From: Gemmatimonadota bacterium | GTDB taxonomy: Bacteria > 4572-55 > J002 | Direction: 5' to 3' | Assembly: GCA_003697105.1 (NCBI GenBank) | Contig: RFFQ01000015.1 | Location: 1-41,131, forward strand | Length of the DNA: 41,131 nucleotides | Part shown: in pieces, positions 23,437-33,372 of the stretch | Layout of the letters: each line of letters begins with the position of its first letter | How positions within the stretch are numbered: the first letter of the stretch is position 1 | Position numbers and translations under genes: made by a program | The notes under the pieces: model-generated | Told to the model about the DNA's origin: nothing | Database searches by the model: none | The model's input: the letters and a program-made list of their open reading frames with translations, nothing else

Positions 23437-26361
23437 TTATTTGATGATGGCAATTTTATGGAATTTCACATCCGACCCTTGCGCGGACACCGCTTCCAAC
23501 CGGCAGATATAAACTCCAGTTGCGATATTACTGATGTCCCACGGGGTCTGGTGCATGGGCGCATAGCCCTGATCGGTCAGTTCCGCGATTAAATCTCCGG
23601 CAAGATCGAAAATGTTGATGTGGATGGTCGCATCGGTGGTGAGTTGGTAGTAGATGCGGGTCACCCCGATTTGTGTTGCCGGATTGGGATAGGTATAGAG
23701 GGCTTCAATGGAGAGGGCTTCCGCTGGCGTTTGAGCACCCTGATCGGGTTGGACAACACCCGTCCGCTGCCAACCACCCCGGTAACCAGACCACATTACC
23801 TTATCGGCACTGGAAAGCATCCCATCCAGTAGTTGAGGGATAAATGATGCCCCGTTAATACTAATTTCAAGGTTGGAATCCTGGTCAACATCCACCAATT
23901 CAATGGACTGGGTATTCTGCGGGATCGCCAGCGGGAATCCCGCCATACGTGAGCCATCCGCCTGCCAGCCGTACAGATTTCCATCATTCATCGCCGCAAC
24001 AACATCCATTTCATCATCACCATCCCGATCAAAAATCAGCATATTTTCCGTTTTATGTGGCATAATTTCCGTTGAATCCATAACAACTTGGGGGAAACCG
24101 GCATACGGTGTGCCGTGGGCAGTCCATTTGGAGAGTGTTTGTCCGCTCTCATTAACCCATAGGATCGGGTTTCCCCGGGCATCGTATCCAACGGCAAGAC
24201 CCTGTATATCGGCAGTATGCGTCCGGAACGCGGCAACAAGCTGCCCCTCCAACGTGATCGAATACAGATGCTGGTTAACACCCACAAAGCAGTATTGAGG
24301 TGTCATGACAACATCTGCCTTTCGGATGGGTTCTTCCAGCAACGGCAGTTCCCACCGGATTCGATGATCGGCATCCAAAACGGTAAGATAAGATTGATCC
24401 GCTTCAGAGGAAAGAATGGCTAATAGATTCTGATCAAACGCCAATTGTTCAATTTGCCGCCGGGTTCGATAAACTTCAATTGCCGAATGTGAGGGTACAG
24501 AAACGCTCACCAACCGTGTTTCTATGCCATTTGTTTCCCCGAAAAGTACCGCGGCGTTGGATTCTGCATGATTTCCCGGATACCACAGGGGTTGGTGCGA
24601 GATCGTCCATCCCGAGGCGGCGGTGTAAAACACCAATTGATCCGGTTGAGGCACACTACCGCGTGAAATTTGGCATAATACACTTTGATTCGACAAATTT
24701 TGGGCGGCAAAAACTACCGTCTCAAGCTCTCCATGCGTCGAACTTGCCACACCTAATGGCGCAAACATCAAAGCGTGTAACTCCGTGGAAATCGTTTCAA
24801 GCGGGTCCAGACTCGAAGGCATGATGGCAATGTCCAGCAACCCATCGGCTCCAACCGGAAAAAAGAGGGTTCGATCCCCATCAAAAATGGCATACTCAGA
24901 GGGCGGCAATTCACGGGGAAGGTTCAACCACAAGCCCCGATTCACTGTCAGGCTCATTTCAGCCCCCGGTTCACTGATGTTGAAGATGGTAATCCCCGTA
25001 GTTGCCCCGCCGTTACTGCGGCTGTTCGGGGTGGAATCGTGGTCGAAACGGTCATTATTTCCGGCAAAAAAGGCATCTTTGTAGAACCCGTAGGCGAAGT
25101 AATCACCTTCAAAATCATCAAAATCTTGAATACCATCCGCTTCTTCCAAATCGATACCTTTACGGTGCGGATCAACATTGACGCGGTTATTTGCCAGATT
25201 TGCGGCAATTACATTCTCATCGATATGCCAAATTAGCAGCCCGGAGCCGGGAATGCTGTAATCGTACTCACCGGCATCAAAAAAGCCGTTGCCGTTGGCA
25301 TCCCGCTGGCGATTTTCAATCAGGTAATATTCGCGGTCGGTGATGGGTATTTTCAGCACATCCGGGTACTGTTCTGCCGCCCGAAGGGTGTAAGTTTGCT
25401 CACCCACATCAGCCACTTGCGGCGTGACCCAGCCGAGTTGTACCCGGCACCACGCTGAAAGAAACGCCGGACTAAAGCCTTTGTAATTCCACTGTCCAAA
25501 ATCGAGTAAATCCCACATCCCGACGCGAGTATCGCCGGTTTCGGTATCGTACAGATCAGGCAAACCCAACTGCCGTGCAAAAATTGCCGCCCAGTTACCC
25601 AGATTATCAATGATGATATTATCTTGGGAGTTGGTTTCTGCCACGATCCCGCCGCCGAAAATCGGAACACCATCGTCTGTTAGCAGATGATCCGTCCCTA
25701 GCACGTGTAGCAGGTCACCGGAAGAAATAAAGGCGGAAGGAATATCGTTGGGAGTATCTCCCATGATGTCAGTCGCGACGTTGCTGCCGGCATGGACAAT
25801 GAGGTAGGCGGTGCGTTCAGGAGCCAGATTAAAATCCATCGCTGGATCGGCATCGAGGGCAACAATCGCATCCTGAAAGAGTTCAACAAGGCGAGTAGGG
25901 TTGGGGTCATCTTCTGCCTGTTCCGCATAGTATGCCATCGGTTGTGGGAGGGTATAGGGGTTACCGGAACGCGGGAAAAGGTTATCTTCCAACAGGAATT
26001 CAGGAGCGTTTAACTGCAGTTGACCGTAAGAAACGGCATCATAATAACTTGCTAACTGATGAAGCTGACGAGCGAACCACGCCTGATCGTGGTCTTCATG
26101 GCTATCCGGGTACATCAGCATTTTGCCGGTGCCGGTCGTGGTACTGTCTTCATCGGCAGGGAAATCCACCAACACCGTAACCACACGCACCACACCGGTG
26201 GACGGAAAACCGGTCATACTGGATCGCGTACCGTGCTGTTGGTACGTGGTTTTAAGATGTGATCCCAGTTGCTGTAATTCTACATCGCTCCAATCCGTTT
26301 GGGCATATAGCCACCCAGCAAAACTTAACAATCCAATAATACATCCAGCAAAATAGCGCAT
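23437..26361 (-). CDS. M6-type metalloprotease homologue lacking HExxH, with sorting domain
   Basis: 974 residues. Signal peptide at 1-20. The region 50-400 looks like an M6 (immune inhibitor A-like) peptidase: LVDFPADE, YYDAVSYGQL, LGLPDLYDTETGDTRVGMWDLL, and a late GLLIWHIDENV. However, the segment where HEFGH belongs reads A259-I-F-A-R263, directly before QLGLPDLYD, so both zinc histidines and the catalytic Glu are gone. A calcium-type loop DANGNGFFDAGEYD follows near 355. The central region has weak FG-GAP-like Asp-rich loops (FDRDGDDEMDVV, DVDQDSNLEI). The C-terminus is a FlgD-like module (IHINIFDLAGDLIAEL ... GVYICRLEA). It is probably secreted but not a zinc protease. Confidence 0.82.
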   Translation of the reverse strand: MRYFAGCIIGLLSFAGWLYAQTDWSDVELQQLGSHLKTTYQQHGTRSSMTGFPSTGVVRVVTVLVDFPADEDSTTTGTGKMLMYPDSHEDHDQAWFARQLHQLASYYDAVSYGQLQLNAPEFLLEDNLFPRSGNPYTLPQPMAYYAEQAEDDPNPTRLVELFQDAIVALDADPAMDFNLAPERTAYLIVHAGSNVATDIMGDTPNDIPSAFISSGDLLHVLGTDHLLTDDGVPIFGGGIVAETNSQDNIIIDNLGNWAAIFARQLGLPDLYDTETGDTRVGMWDLLDFGQWNYKGFSPAFLSAWCRVQLGWVTPQVADVGEQTYTLRAAEQYPDVLKIPITDREYYLIENRQRDANGNGFFDAGEYDYSIPGSGLLIWHIDENVIAANLANNRVNVDPHRKGIDLEEADGIQDFDDFEGDYFAYGFYKDAFFAGNNDRFDHDSTPNSRSNGGATTGITIFNISEPGAEMSLTVNRGLWLNLPRELPPSEYAIFDGDRTLFFPVGADGLLDIAIMPSSLDPLETISTELHALMFAPLGVASSTHGELETVVFAAQNLSNQSVLCQISRGSVPQPDQLVFYTAASGWTISHQPLWYPGNHAESNAAVLFGETNGIETRLVSVSVPSHSAIEVYRTRRQIEQLAFDQNLLAILSSEADQSYLTVLDADHRIRWELPLLEEPIRKADVVMTPQYCFVGVNQHLYSITLEGQLVAAFRTHTADIQGLAVGYDARGNPILWVNESGQTLSKWTAHGTPYAGFPQVVMDSTEIMPHKTENMLIFDRDGDDEMDVVAAMNDGNLYGWQADGSRMAGFPLAIPQNTQSIELVDVDQDSNLEISINGASFIPQLLDGMLSSADKVMWSGYRGGWQRTGVVQPDQGAQTPAEALSIEALYTYPNPATQIGVTRIYYQLTTDATIHINIFDLAGDLIAELTDQGYAPMHQTPWDISNIATGVYICRLEAVSAQGSDVKFHKIAIIK

Positions 26362-26430
26362 CCAAACGTCCCTAAAACAAACTGAAAAGTAAAAATTAAA
26401 CGTTAGAAGTTCGGGAGTACGTGCCTGCCT

Positions 26431-26458
26431 CTAACTCCGAATCCCTAACTCCGGATCA
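26431..26458. repeat. Two-copy 14-bp tandem repeat
   Basis: Two adjacent copies of CTAACTCCGRATCM with period 14, in the gap between the porV-like gene and the M6-type gene and reaching into the porV stop. The role is unknown and it may be a decayed intergenic repeat. Confidence 0.5.
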
Positions 26459-27547
26459 GAAATCGATAGCTAAAGAGTAGAAACGGTTGTAATCGGAAAG
26501 GTCACCACCGGGGAACATCCCGTAATCAATCTCAACGGTGTAATTGGCGAACTCCAACGCTACACCTCCACCAAACGAGGGACCGTCAATGTAGGAATCT
26601 GGACTGTTTGCCGCGCCGGGGGATTCCCGTTCGCGGGTGTAACCAACTCGCAGACCGCCCCCAAAACCAAAGCCGGTGGTTTCGTTCATGGGTGTGGCAT
26701 ACCAGACTTCTGCGCCAAAGCCCTGCGTGGACTCCTTCAACTCTTCGCTAATACCGTCATTGGTGCGGATCATTACTTTGTCATACTCGGCAGTGCCAGT
26801 AAAGCGCACGGCGCCGACTCGTTTGGTATATGCCAGACCCAACCGCAACGTCCGTGGAATCGGGTCGGCTTGGTCATCATTAATATACGTAATGTCTGGA
26901 CCAAAGTTTTGCAGATTCATCCCCAATTTCAAACCGGTCACCACTGGCACGTTGTAGAGCAGACCGATGTCAGTTGCCCATGTCATTCCGGTACCGGATT
27001 TATCTTGCTCCGTTTGACCGGTACCTTCATCTGCCAGATGGCTATAGATGAATTTTATGTTGAGACCCAGCGCCAGCGAAGGCATCAACTGCGTGCCGTA
27101 ACTGAAGGTAACGGCGCCATCATAGGCTTTGTCATAACCAAGCTCTTGCGCGTTTTCATCGGTGCGCAGGTATTCACCCATATCAAAGTAGCTCAACGAA
27201 AGTCCAAAATTCCCCCAATCTTCGAACTGTTGGGAATAGGTGAAATAGTAATATGCCAGTCCAAAATCCAATTCCGGTAGCCAATCGATACGAGTGAATG
27301 CTAATTGCCGGTCTTCGGTCATGTAGGATAGCGCGGCAGGATTCCACCACGTGGCGTAGGCATCACTGGTGGATGAGGTATTATCACGCCAGAAATCCGC
27401 CACGACGGATTGTGCCATCCCGGCACTGCGCGCACTGGGATTAAACGCCAAAAACGGCACGGCAGATGTTTCCGCCTGCACCACCGGAACCAACGCGCCG
27501 AACACAATCAGCAGAGTTAGCGAAACGATAATGAAAAAACGACTCAT
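26456..27547 (-). CDS. PorV/PorQ-family outer-membrane protein
   Basis: 363 residues with AAAGGAGG before ATG 27547. A signal peptide (1-25, ending VVQA) is followed by FLAFNPSARSAGMAQS, matching the PorV N-terminal pattern (hydrophobic, then PxARxxGMG/A), and by WWNPAAL. The remainder is a 14-strand-like FadL-type barrel pattern ending in a strand with terminal Phe (YSLAIDF). PorV shuttles sorting-domain proteins at the type IX secretion pore. Two proteins with such domains lie downstream on the same strand, which supports the role. The 94-base gap to the next gene has no terminator that I can see. It may be a PorV-like relative rather than the main PorV. Confidence 0.8.
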   Translation of the reverse strand: MSRFFIIVSLTLLIVFGALVPVVQAETSAVPFLAFNPSARSAGMAQSVVADFWRDNTSSTSDAYATWWNPAALSYMTEDRQLAFTRIDWLPELDFGLAYYYFTYSQQFEDWGNFGLSLSYFDMGEYLRTDENAQELGYDKAYDGAVTFSYGTQLMPSLALGLNIKFIYSHLADEGTGQTEQDKSGTGMTWATDIGLLYNVPVVTGLKLGMNLQNFGPDITYINDDQADPIPRTLRLGLAYTKRVGAVRFTGTAEYDKVMIRTNDGISEELKESTQGFGAEVWYATPMNETTGFGFGGGLRVGYTRERESPGAANSPDSYIDGPSFGGGVALEFANYTVEIDYGMFPGGDLSDYNRFYSLAIDF

Positions 27548-27755
27548 AACAAAACATCCTCCTTTAAAGATGCTAAAAATGAAAATACACCAAAATAGGT
27601 CAATAGCGCATGCGGTTCTTTCCGCACGATATATGCCATTTTGATCAACTTTGGTAGCTGTATTGATAATACATTCTGTTTCAATGGGTTAACTGATTTT
27701 AATGGCGGGACTGGACGGCTTCGCTAGGGGTTGGGAATTGTATATATTTTGCAAC

Positions 27756-28343
27756 TTACGCGGAGCGATGGTATAATTGATGGTGTTCAATGTAAGCACG
27801 CACGGTATCCGGCACAACATAGCGGATGCTTTGACCCCGTTGTACCCGTTCCCGAATCTGGGTGGAAGAGATCGCCACCTCTCGCATGGGGACAAACGTT
27901 ACCCGCCCGGTATAGCGAGCTTTAACGGCATCCAGATCAACTCCGGCGCGCGTAGTGGCTACTACGTGGCAGGCATTCAGAATGGCATCCGGGTCTTTCC
28001 ACGTATGCAGATTAGCGATAGCGTCGCCACCCACAATCCAATGTAGCTCTTGGGCATTGTATATCTTGCGGAAATGGCGAACGGTATCAATGGTGTAGGA
28101 TTTTCCGGTACGGCGGCATTCCACATCACTCACCGCAAACGCCGGATTATCCGCAACGGCAAGACGTACCATTTCCAGCCGGTGATGCACATCAAGGACC
28201 GGTTGTTTTGCTTTGTGGGGGGGATTCGCGGAAGGAATAAACAAAATTTTGGCTAAACCACAAGCCTCTTGGACATCCTGCGCTAAAATCAGATGCCCCA
28301 GATGTGGCGGGTTGAATGTACCCCCAAACAGTCCGATTTTCAT
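27756..28343 (-). CDS. nadD: Nicotinate-nucleotide adenylyltransferase
   Basis: 195 residues from ATG 28343, where GAGG precedes the start; an ATG five codons earlier gives an unneeded leader. The signature GGTFNPPHLGH (7-17) and the late ISSTQIRERV motif (SxTxxR type) identify a nucleotidyltransferase of the NadD family. Length is normal. It joins ATP and nicotinate mononucleotide to form deamido-NAD in the cytoplasm. It sits between the terminated FG-GAP gene and the porV-like gene. Confidence 0.95.
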   Translation of the reverse strand: MKIGLFGGTFNPPHLGHLILAQDVQEACGLAKILFIPSANPPHKAKQPVLDVHHRLEMVRLAVADNPAFAVSDVECRRTGKSYTIDTVRHFRKIYNAQELHWIVGGDAIANLHTWKDPDAILNACHVVATTRAGVDLDAVKARYTGRVTFVPMREVAISSTQIRERVQRGQSIRYVVPDTVRAYIEHHQLYHRSA

Positions 28344-28420
28344 CTTCTTGCCTCGCATTTTGATCGAGGTAAAACATACCGGATTTACGGAAAAATGTCA
28401 ATTCTGAAATAAAGAGAACT

Positions 28421-28456
28421 AAAAAAGCCTCACGAGTCCCATTTGACCCGTGAGGC
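28421..28456 (-). terminator. Terminator after the FG-GAP giant gene
   Basis: A stem GCCTCACG/CGTGAGGC (28427-28434 with 28449-28456) extended by inner pairs is followed on the minus strand by TTTTTT. It lies 27 bases after the stop at 28483. Confidence 0.9.
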
Positions 28457-28482
28457 GTTGACTGAGACAAGGTTACTTGGGA

Positions 28483-31400
28483 TTACTTGAGTAAAATCAT
28501 CCGTTTCACATCCTGAAACGTACCGGTTTGCAGGACATAGAGGTACATGCCAGACCGGACGTGCTGCCCGCGTTCGTCCGTGCCATCCCACACCACCGAG
28601 TAACGACCCGGTATCTGCTCCTGATCCGGCGCGATCAGTTGCCGGATCAACCGCCCGGAAACATCGTAAATGTTCAAAGTGACGGTGCTTTCCTGTGGTA
28701 AGTCAAACCGGATAGTGGTGCGCGGATTAAACGGGTTCGGGTAATTTTGATGCAGAACTGGGGCACCCGGCACCACCAGCTCGTTTTCAAACGGATCGAT
28801 TTCCACATCGGTCAAATAAAATCGATTTTCCCACCACGTGATCCGGTTGCCGGTAGTGGATGTGGCAACAATATCCATATCCCGGTCTCGGTCTAGATCA
28901 ACGAGATGGACGGCTTTGATACCTTCAAAAGTTTTGGTCACAATTTGCCGTGTGAGCAGGAATTGATCGGGGGAGACACGCTCGTATTCCCACCAATAAA
29001 TACCGTTGCTATCCGGCACGGTGCCGATCAAATCCTGATCGTAATCCCGATCCACATCGCCTAATAGCAGGTCAACTGCCCGGACGTCATCGATGAAGGT
29101 GCGACCAAATGTTTGGTCACCGTCATTTTCCCACAGCGCCAATTGGAAATCAGTAGCACCGGTAACCAAATCCATATCGCCATCCGTATCCCAATCTTTA
29201 GTGATGATGCTCGATCCACCTTGGAGGTTGGTGGCAATGGGGGTATTGAGGAAATTTCCATCTCCGATATTTTCCCACCAGCTAAATCTACCGGTTTCAC
29301 CGATGGTAATCAATACATCGGGGTCGCCGTCACTATCCACATCGCTCACCTGAACCGTATTGACACCTTCAGCTTCGATAACAATTGTTCCCGCGAGATC
29401 AAAGTTCGCATTGCCGTCATTTGCCCACCACGTGACCGTACCGGCAGTGGCGGCAGCAAGCACAAGGTCAGAATCCCCGTCACCATCCATGTCCGCCAGC
29501 GTGAAATCGGTGACACCACCTGCATCGGTCACAACCGAATGCTCGGTGAATGTCCCGTTGCCGTCATTTTGCCACCAACTAATGGCATCTTCGCCGGCAA
29601 TTGCGGCGATGATGTCCACGCCGGGGGTGTTGTCTAGGTTGAGTACTTTCATTTCAATGATGCTGTCAATACCGGTTGCAATGAGATGGGCTTCAAATAC
29701 CTCATCGCCGGTATTTTGCCACCAACTGATGCCGCCCACGCCGCCACTGATCAGATCGACTTCACCGTCACGGTTCACATCGGCAGAGGCAAGGGTTGCG
29801 GTTTGAGTGGTATTGGTGATCAAATCCATCCGGTGCCAGCGGTAGCTCGTCGCGCCAACCAGTAACACCGGCATTTCGGGTTCATCGGGGTCATCACTGA
29901 TGATGGTCAATGTTTCTTCGACATATCCTTCTGTCGTCGGGATAAAACTAACCAAAATGGTATCTTGTTCGCCCGGATAGAGCGTTAGGGGGGTAAAATT
30001 GGCGGCAAACGGTTCATTGACCTGAATACCGGTGATGTTCAGGGGTTCGGTACCGGCGTTCCCCACAAAAAAGGCGGCAACAAGCCCTTCACCTAAATTC
30101 ACTTCCCCAAAGTTGATGGTCTGCGGGGCACGGATAATGTTCGGTACTTCTGGATTTAAATCGTTTTTCCACATGACCAAATTATTGCCGTCATAGAGTG
30201 CGGCGAGCACATCCCAATCGCCATCTTGATCCATATCCTCTACCTGCACGGATTGGGGACCGGAGAGTGCGCTGGAAATGGATTTATAGGTAAAATTCTG
30301 AGCACCATCATTTTGCCACCAGCCAATCGAACGTCCAATGTATGCCACCCCGATAATGTCTTTAAAGCCGTCATTATCCAAATCCTTGACGGCGACATCG
30401 TAAGCGCCGTCATAGGCGGGGGTATCTAGGGTATGCCGGGTCATCATGCCGCTACCGTCATTTTCCCACCAGAGGAAGCGGTCGGTCTGGTAAGCGGCAC
30501 CTAGCAGGTCGGCATCACCGTCATTATCCACATCGTTGATGGTAATGGCTTGCAAGCCACCCACGCCGGTATCCAGTTCTTGTCGTGAAAAACTACCATA
30601 GCCATTACCAAACCACGCCACAAGATTATCATAACCCCGAGAAACACTGATAATGTCCATGCGCCCATCCCCGTTCAGGTCGGTAATTTTAGCATCAATG
30701 CAGTTTAATTCTGAGGTGGACAGTACATGCTTGCGATGCCGTCCATCGGGGAGGCGTTCCCACCATGCCAAAGTGTGGGTGTTGGTAGAAGTGGAGACCA
30801 CATCCATATCCCCATCCCCGTCCAGATCACCGGTATCGATAGCTTGCGAGTCCTCAAACCGCCCATCGAGGGTATTTTGAACGTAACTGAGGGTAAATGG
30901 CACATCTTCCCATAAGATCACATCATTAGAGATATAGCTCACGCCGTAAATATCCAAAAAGCCATCTTTATCGGCATCCGCAATTTTCAGGTCTGCCACA
31001 TCCCACGCTTCCAGAAAGGGGGGTAATGGATACGGTGGGGGTGGAAACGGTAAGGGGAAGGGGTCAAACGCTTCCCCCGTACCATCGTTGATCCAGCCGG
31101 TAACGCCGTAAAATCCACCAACAATGACATCGGGAAAACCATCCCACGTAAAATCATCGGTGCGGACGGCGCGGGCACGCAGCAGATCATTTTCGGTCAG
31201 ATAGATTTCTTCCCAATCCGGTTCACCGTCATTGCCGTTTCCGATCAGTAAAATCTGCGTCGGGCTATCATCTTCATCGTTCGAGATCAAGGTGATCTGG
31301 CCGGTATAGTCAATCTCTTCTTCGGGGGCGAGGGTAACGGCGAGGGCTACATTATTACCGGGAGCAACCGTAATCGGGACTTCCGCTTCTAAGGTGAAGG

Positions 31401-32673
31401 GTTCGTCGATGGTCACTTCACTGATGATCAAATCCGCATAGCCCCGGTTGGTGATAGTAAATTCCAAGGTTTCGGATTCTCCCAGATAGACCTGTCCATA
31501 ATCCAACACCAACGGCGAGACCACCATACTTGGGATCGGGGGGTTATAACTGCTTTCCCACCACGTCACTTGACCCGCCGTGCCAATGCCGACAATATCC
31601 GGATCGCCATCGCGGTCTATATCCGCGGCAGTGACTTTGCGGGCTTCGGTAAAGGTATTGGAGAGGACGATTTCATTGAAGGTCATATCGCCGTTGTTTT
31701 CCCACCAGCGGATGGTGTTTTGGTTGTATCCAGCTGCGACGATATCCCAATCGCTATCGCCATCCAGGTCCACACTGTAAACAGAGGTTGCCCCCAGCAG
31801 GCTATCGGTGATAGTAAATTCGTCAAAGCGTTCGGTACCATCATTTCGCCACCACCGAATTTCGTTATCGTCGAAGGCGGTTGCGATGACGTCCAGATCG
31901 GTATCACCGTCTAGGTCGAGGGCTTGATATTCCCGAACACCCCGAAACAGGGTCTCAATAGAGAGTTCCCGAAACGTGTTATCACCTTCGTTTCGCCACC
32001 ATTTAATGTCATTGAGGGAGCCCGCCGCCGCTCCAAGAATATCGACCAACCCATCCCGATTGAAGTCCATTGCCGTGACTTGTTCCACACTGTTGAAGTT
32101 TAGGTCAATTTCAACGGGGTAAAAGTTTTCAATGCCCAAATTGACCCACCAGATAATATCCACGACACCACTATCTTCGTTTTGGGCGCCAGTCAGGATG
32201 TCCATGTCCCCATCTAAATCAAGGTCAACTGGAAAGACCGTGCGAGCACTGTACAGGGTATCCGAGATAACCGCCGGGGTGGTGAATGCACCATTACCAA
32301 AATTTCGCCACCAGAGGACCGTATTGGCATCGCGAACCGCGGCTAATAAATCAGGGTCACCATCATAATCCATATCGGCGACAGCAATATCAGCGACTCC
32401 CGCCAGATTTTCCGCGACGATGCTGGCAGTAAAATTGGCATCACCGTCGTTTTCCAACCAGATAATTTGGTTAGCATCTTGGGCAGCGACCAGTAGATCA
32501 ACATCACCATCAATATCGACATCCACAGTAAGAACATCCACAGCACCTACCAGACCGGTGGTGATGGGATGTTCTGTAAATTCAATCTGTGCGTAAATCG
32601 GCAAAGTGAGACCGCTCCATAGAGCTAGGAAAAATATCAGACCGCAATGAATACGAAAATTCGTATTATCCAT
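28483..32673 (-). CDS. Giant secreted FG-GAP protein: three 7-blade propellers, two Ig-like linkers, sorting domain
   Basis: 1396 residues; AGGAGG eight bases before ATG 32673; signal peptide ending near residue 28 (LPIYAQ). I count 21 repeats, each with a calcium-type DxDxDGDxD loop followed by a WW-x-N-x-G strand. They fall into three groups of seven, separated by two choice-of-anchor/ASH-like Ig domains (starting at LDYGQVYLGES and INFGEVNLGEG). The last 90 residues are a FlgD-like sorting module with NYPNPFNPRTTIRF and NIYDVSGRLIRQL. It should be exported, probably by the type IX route, and be a calcium-stabilised surface or secreted protein. Unit 9 and a few others have degenerate strands. 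Ligand unknown. Confidence 0.9.
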   Translation of the reverse strand: MDNTNFRIHCGLIFFLALWSGLTLPIYAQIEFTEHPITTGLVGAVDVLTVDVDIDGDVDLLVAAQDANQIIWLENDGDANFTASIVAENLAGVADIAVADMDYDGDPDLLAAVRDANTVLWWRNFGNGAFTTPAVISDTLYSARTVFPVDLDLDGDMDILTGAQNEDSGVVDIIWWVNLGIENFYPVEIDLNFNSVEQVTAMDFNRDGLVDILGAAAGSLNDIKWWRNEGDNTFRELSIETLFRGVREYQALDLDGDTDLDVIATAFDDNEIRWWRNDGTERFDEFTITDSLLGATSVYSVDLDGDSDWDIVAAGYNQNTIRWWENNGDMTFNEIVLSNTFTEARKVTAADIDRDGDPDIVGIGTAGQVTWWESSYNPPIPSMVVSPLVLDYGQVYLGESETLEFTITNRGYADLIISEVTIDEPFTLEAEVPITVAPGNNVALAVTLAPEEEIDYTGQITLISNDEDDSPTQILLIGNGNDGEPDWEEIYLTENDLLRARAVRTDDFTWDGFPDVIVGGFYGVTGWINDGTGEAFDPFPLPFPPPPYPLPPFLEAWDVADLKIADADKDGFLDIYGVSYISNDVILWEDVPFTLSYVQNTLDGRFEDSQAIDTGDLDGDGDMDVVSTSTNTHTLAWWERLPDGRHRKHVLSTSELNCIDAKITDLNGDGRMDIISVSRGYDNLVAWFGNGYGSFSRQELDTGVGGLQAITINDVDNDGDADLLGAAYQTDRFLWWENDGSGMMTRHTLDTPAYDGAYDVAVKDLDNDGFKDIIGVAYIGRSIGWWQNDGAQNFTYKSISSALSGPQSVQVEDMDQDGDWDVLAALYDGNNLVMWKNDLNPEVPNIIRAPQTINFGEVNLGEGLVAAFFVGNAGTEPLNITGIQVNEPFAANFTPLTLYPGEQDTILVSFIPTTEGYVEETLTIISDDPDEPEMPVLLVGATSYRWHRMDLITNTTQTATLASADVNRDGEVDLISGGVGGISWWQNTGDEVFEAHLIATGIDSIIEMKVLNLDNTPGVDIIAAIAGEDAISWWQNDGNGTFTEHSVVTDAGGVTDFTLADMDGDGDSDLVLAAATAGTVTWWANDGNANFDLAGTIVIEAEGVNTVQVSDVDSDGDPDVLITIGETGRFSWWENIGDGNFLNTPIATNLQGGSSIITKDWDTDGDMDLVTGATDFQLALWENDGDQTFGRTFIDDVRAVDLLLGDVDRDYDQDLIGTVPDSNGIYWWEYERVSPDQFLLTRQIVTKTFEGIKAVHLVDLDRDRDMDIVATSTTGNRITWWENRFYLTDVEIDPFENELVVPGAPVLHQNYPNPFNPRTTIRFDLPQESTVTLNIYDVSGRLIRQLIAPDQEQIPGRYSVVWDGTDERGQHVRSGMYLYVLQTGTFQDVKRMILLK

Positions 32674-32808
32674 CGTAAAAACCTCCTAGAGTCAAAAATA
32701 GATAGAGATTAAGTGTTGGAAATGAGGGACAGACGGGGGGAATAGATGAAAGCTAGGGTCAATAATTTCGTTTAAAACAGAAAGGGTGTCAATAAAAAAA
32801 TATGGACG

Positions 32809-33372
32809 TCAGGCTTGGGGGAAAGCCGACATGCGTGTTAAGGCTTGTGCTTGTTGGATGTGGCGTTGTTGATGAACATACAACATGTGAACCGCATCAC
32901 CCACACTGAACCGGATTAAAGGTGTGAGTGGGGTACTGATTTTCAGGCGATTAATATCCAAGCCATCCAGGGTTTCGATGATTTGTTGAAATTGGGATTC
33001 ATGGGCGATAAACTTCGCGGGTACCTGAGCCGGTTCAGTGGATAGTTTGAAAAGGGATGGTGCTTTCAGCTTGACGCGTGAGCCCGGTTGAACTGCTTTT
33101 ACAAAAAAAGCACCTACCAACGTTGGTTTATAGGCTGTTTTCTCGCGGATGTTGTGCTGTTTAGCATATTCAATAGCGGCATTTAGCTTTTCAAAGTAAA
33201 GGGTATCCGTTATTAAAAGATGATCGAGACAGTCCGCGATACTCCATTTTTCCGGTGTGGGTTTCCAGCACAGTTGCGGGAGATTTAACGTTTTCAGAAA
33301 AACATCCATCTCTGTTTTGATGTGTTCTAGCCCGGTGTAAATCTGCTGGAGGTGGGGATTTTTTACGTTCAT
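32809..33372 (-). CDS. DinB-like four-helix metal-binding protein
   Basis: 187 residues. The pattern fits the DinB/YfiT superfamily: an N-terminal helix, KWSIADCLDHLLITDTLYFEKL with a candidate metal His in DHL, and a C-terminal HMLYVHQQRHIQQAQ with the second and third His. These proteins are metal-binding hydrolase/transferase-like bundles, many using a low-molecular-weight thiol. A basic stretch with Pro and Gly (AVQPGSRVKLKAP) is in the middle. The start overlaps the degV stop by four bases (ATGA), so the two are translationally coupled. Function beyond the fold is unknown. Confidence 0.75.
   Translation of the reverse strand: MNVKNPHLQQIYTGLEHIKTEMDVFLKTLNLPQLCWKPTPEKWSIADCLDHLLITDTLYFEKLNAAIEYAKQHNIREKTAYKPTLVGAFFVKAVQPGSRVKLKAPSLFKLSTEPAQVPAKFIAHESQFQQIIETLDGLDINRLKISTPLTPLIRFSVGDAVHMLYVHQQRHIQQAQALTRMSAFPQA

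Noticed and set aside
27749-27756. TTGCAACT half of the Zur box near the nadD end
   Set aside because: No matching second arm is present, and it lies at a gene end rather than in a promoter.
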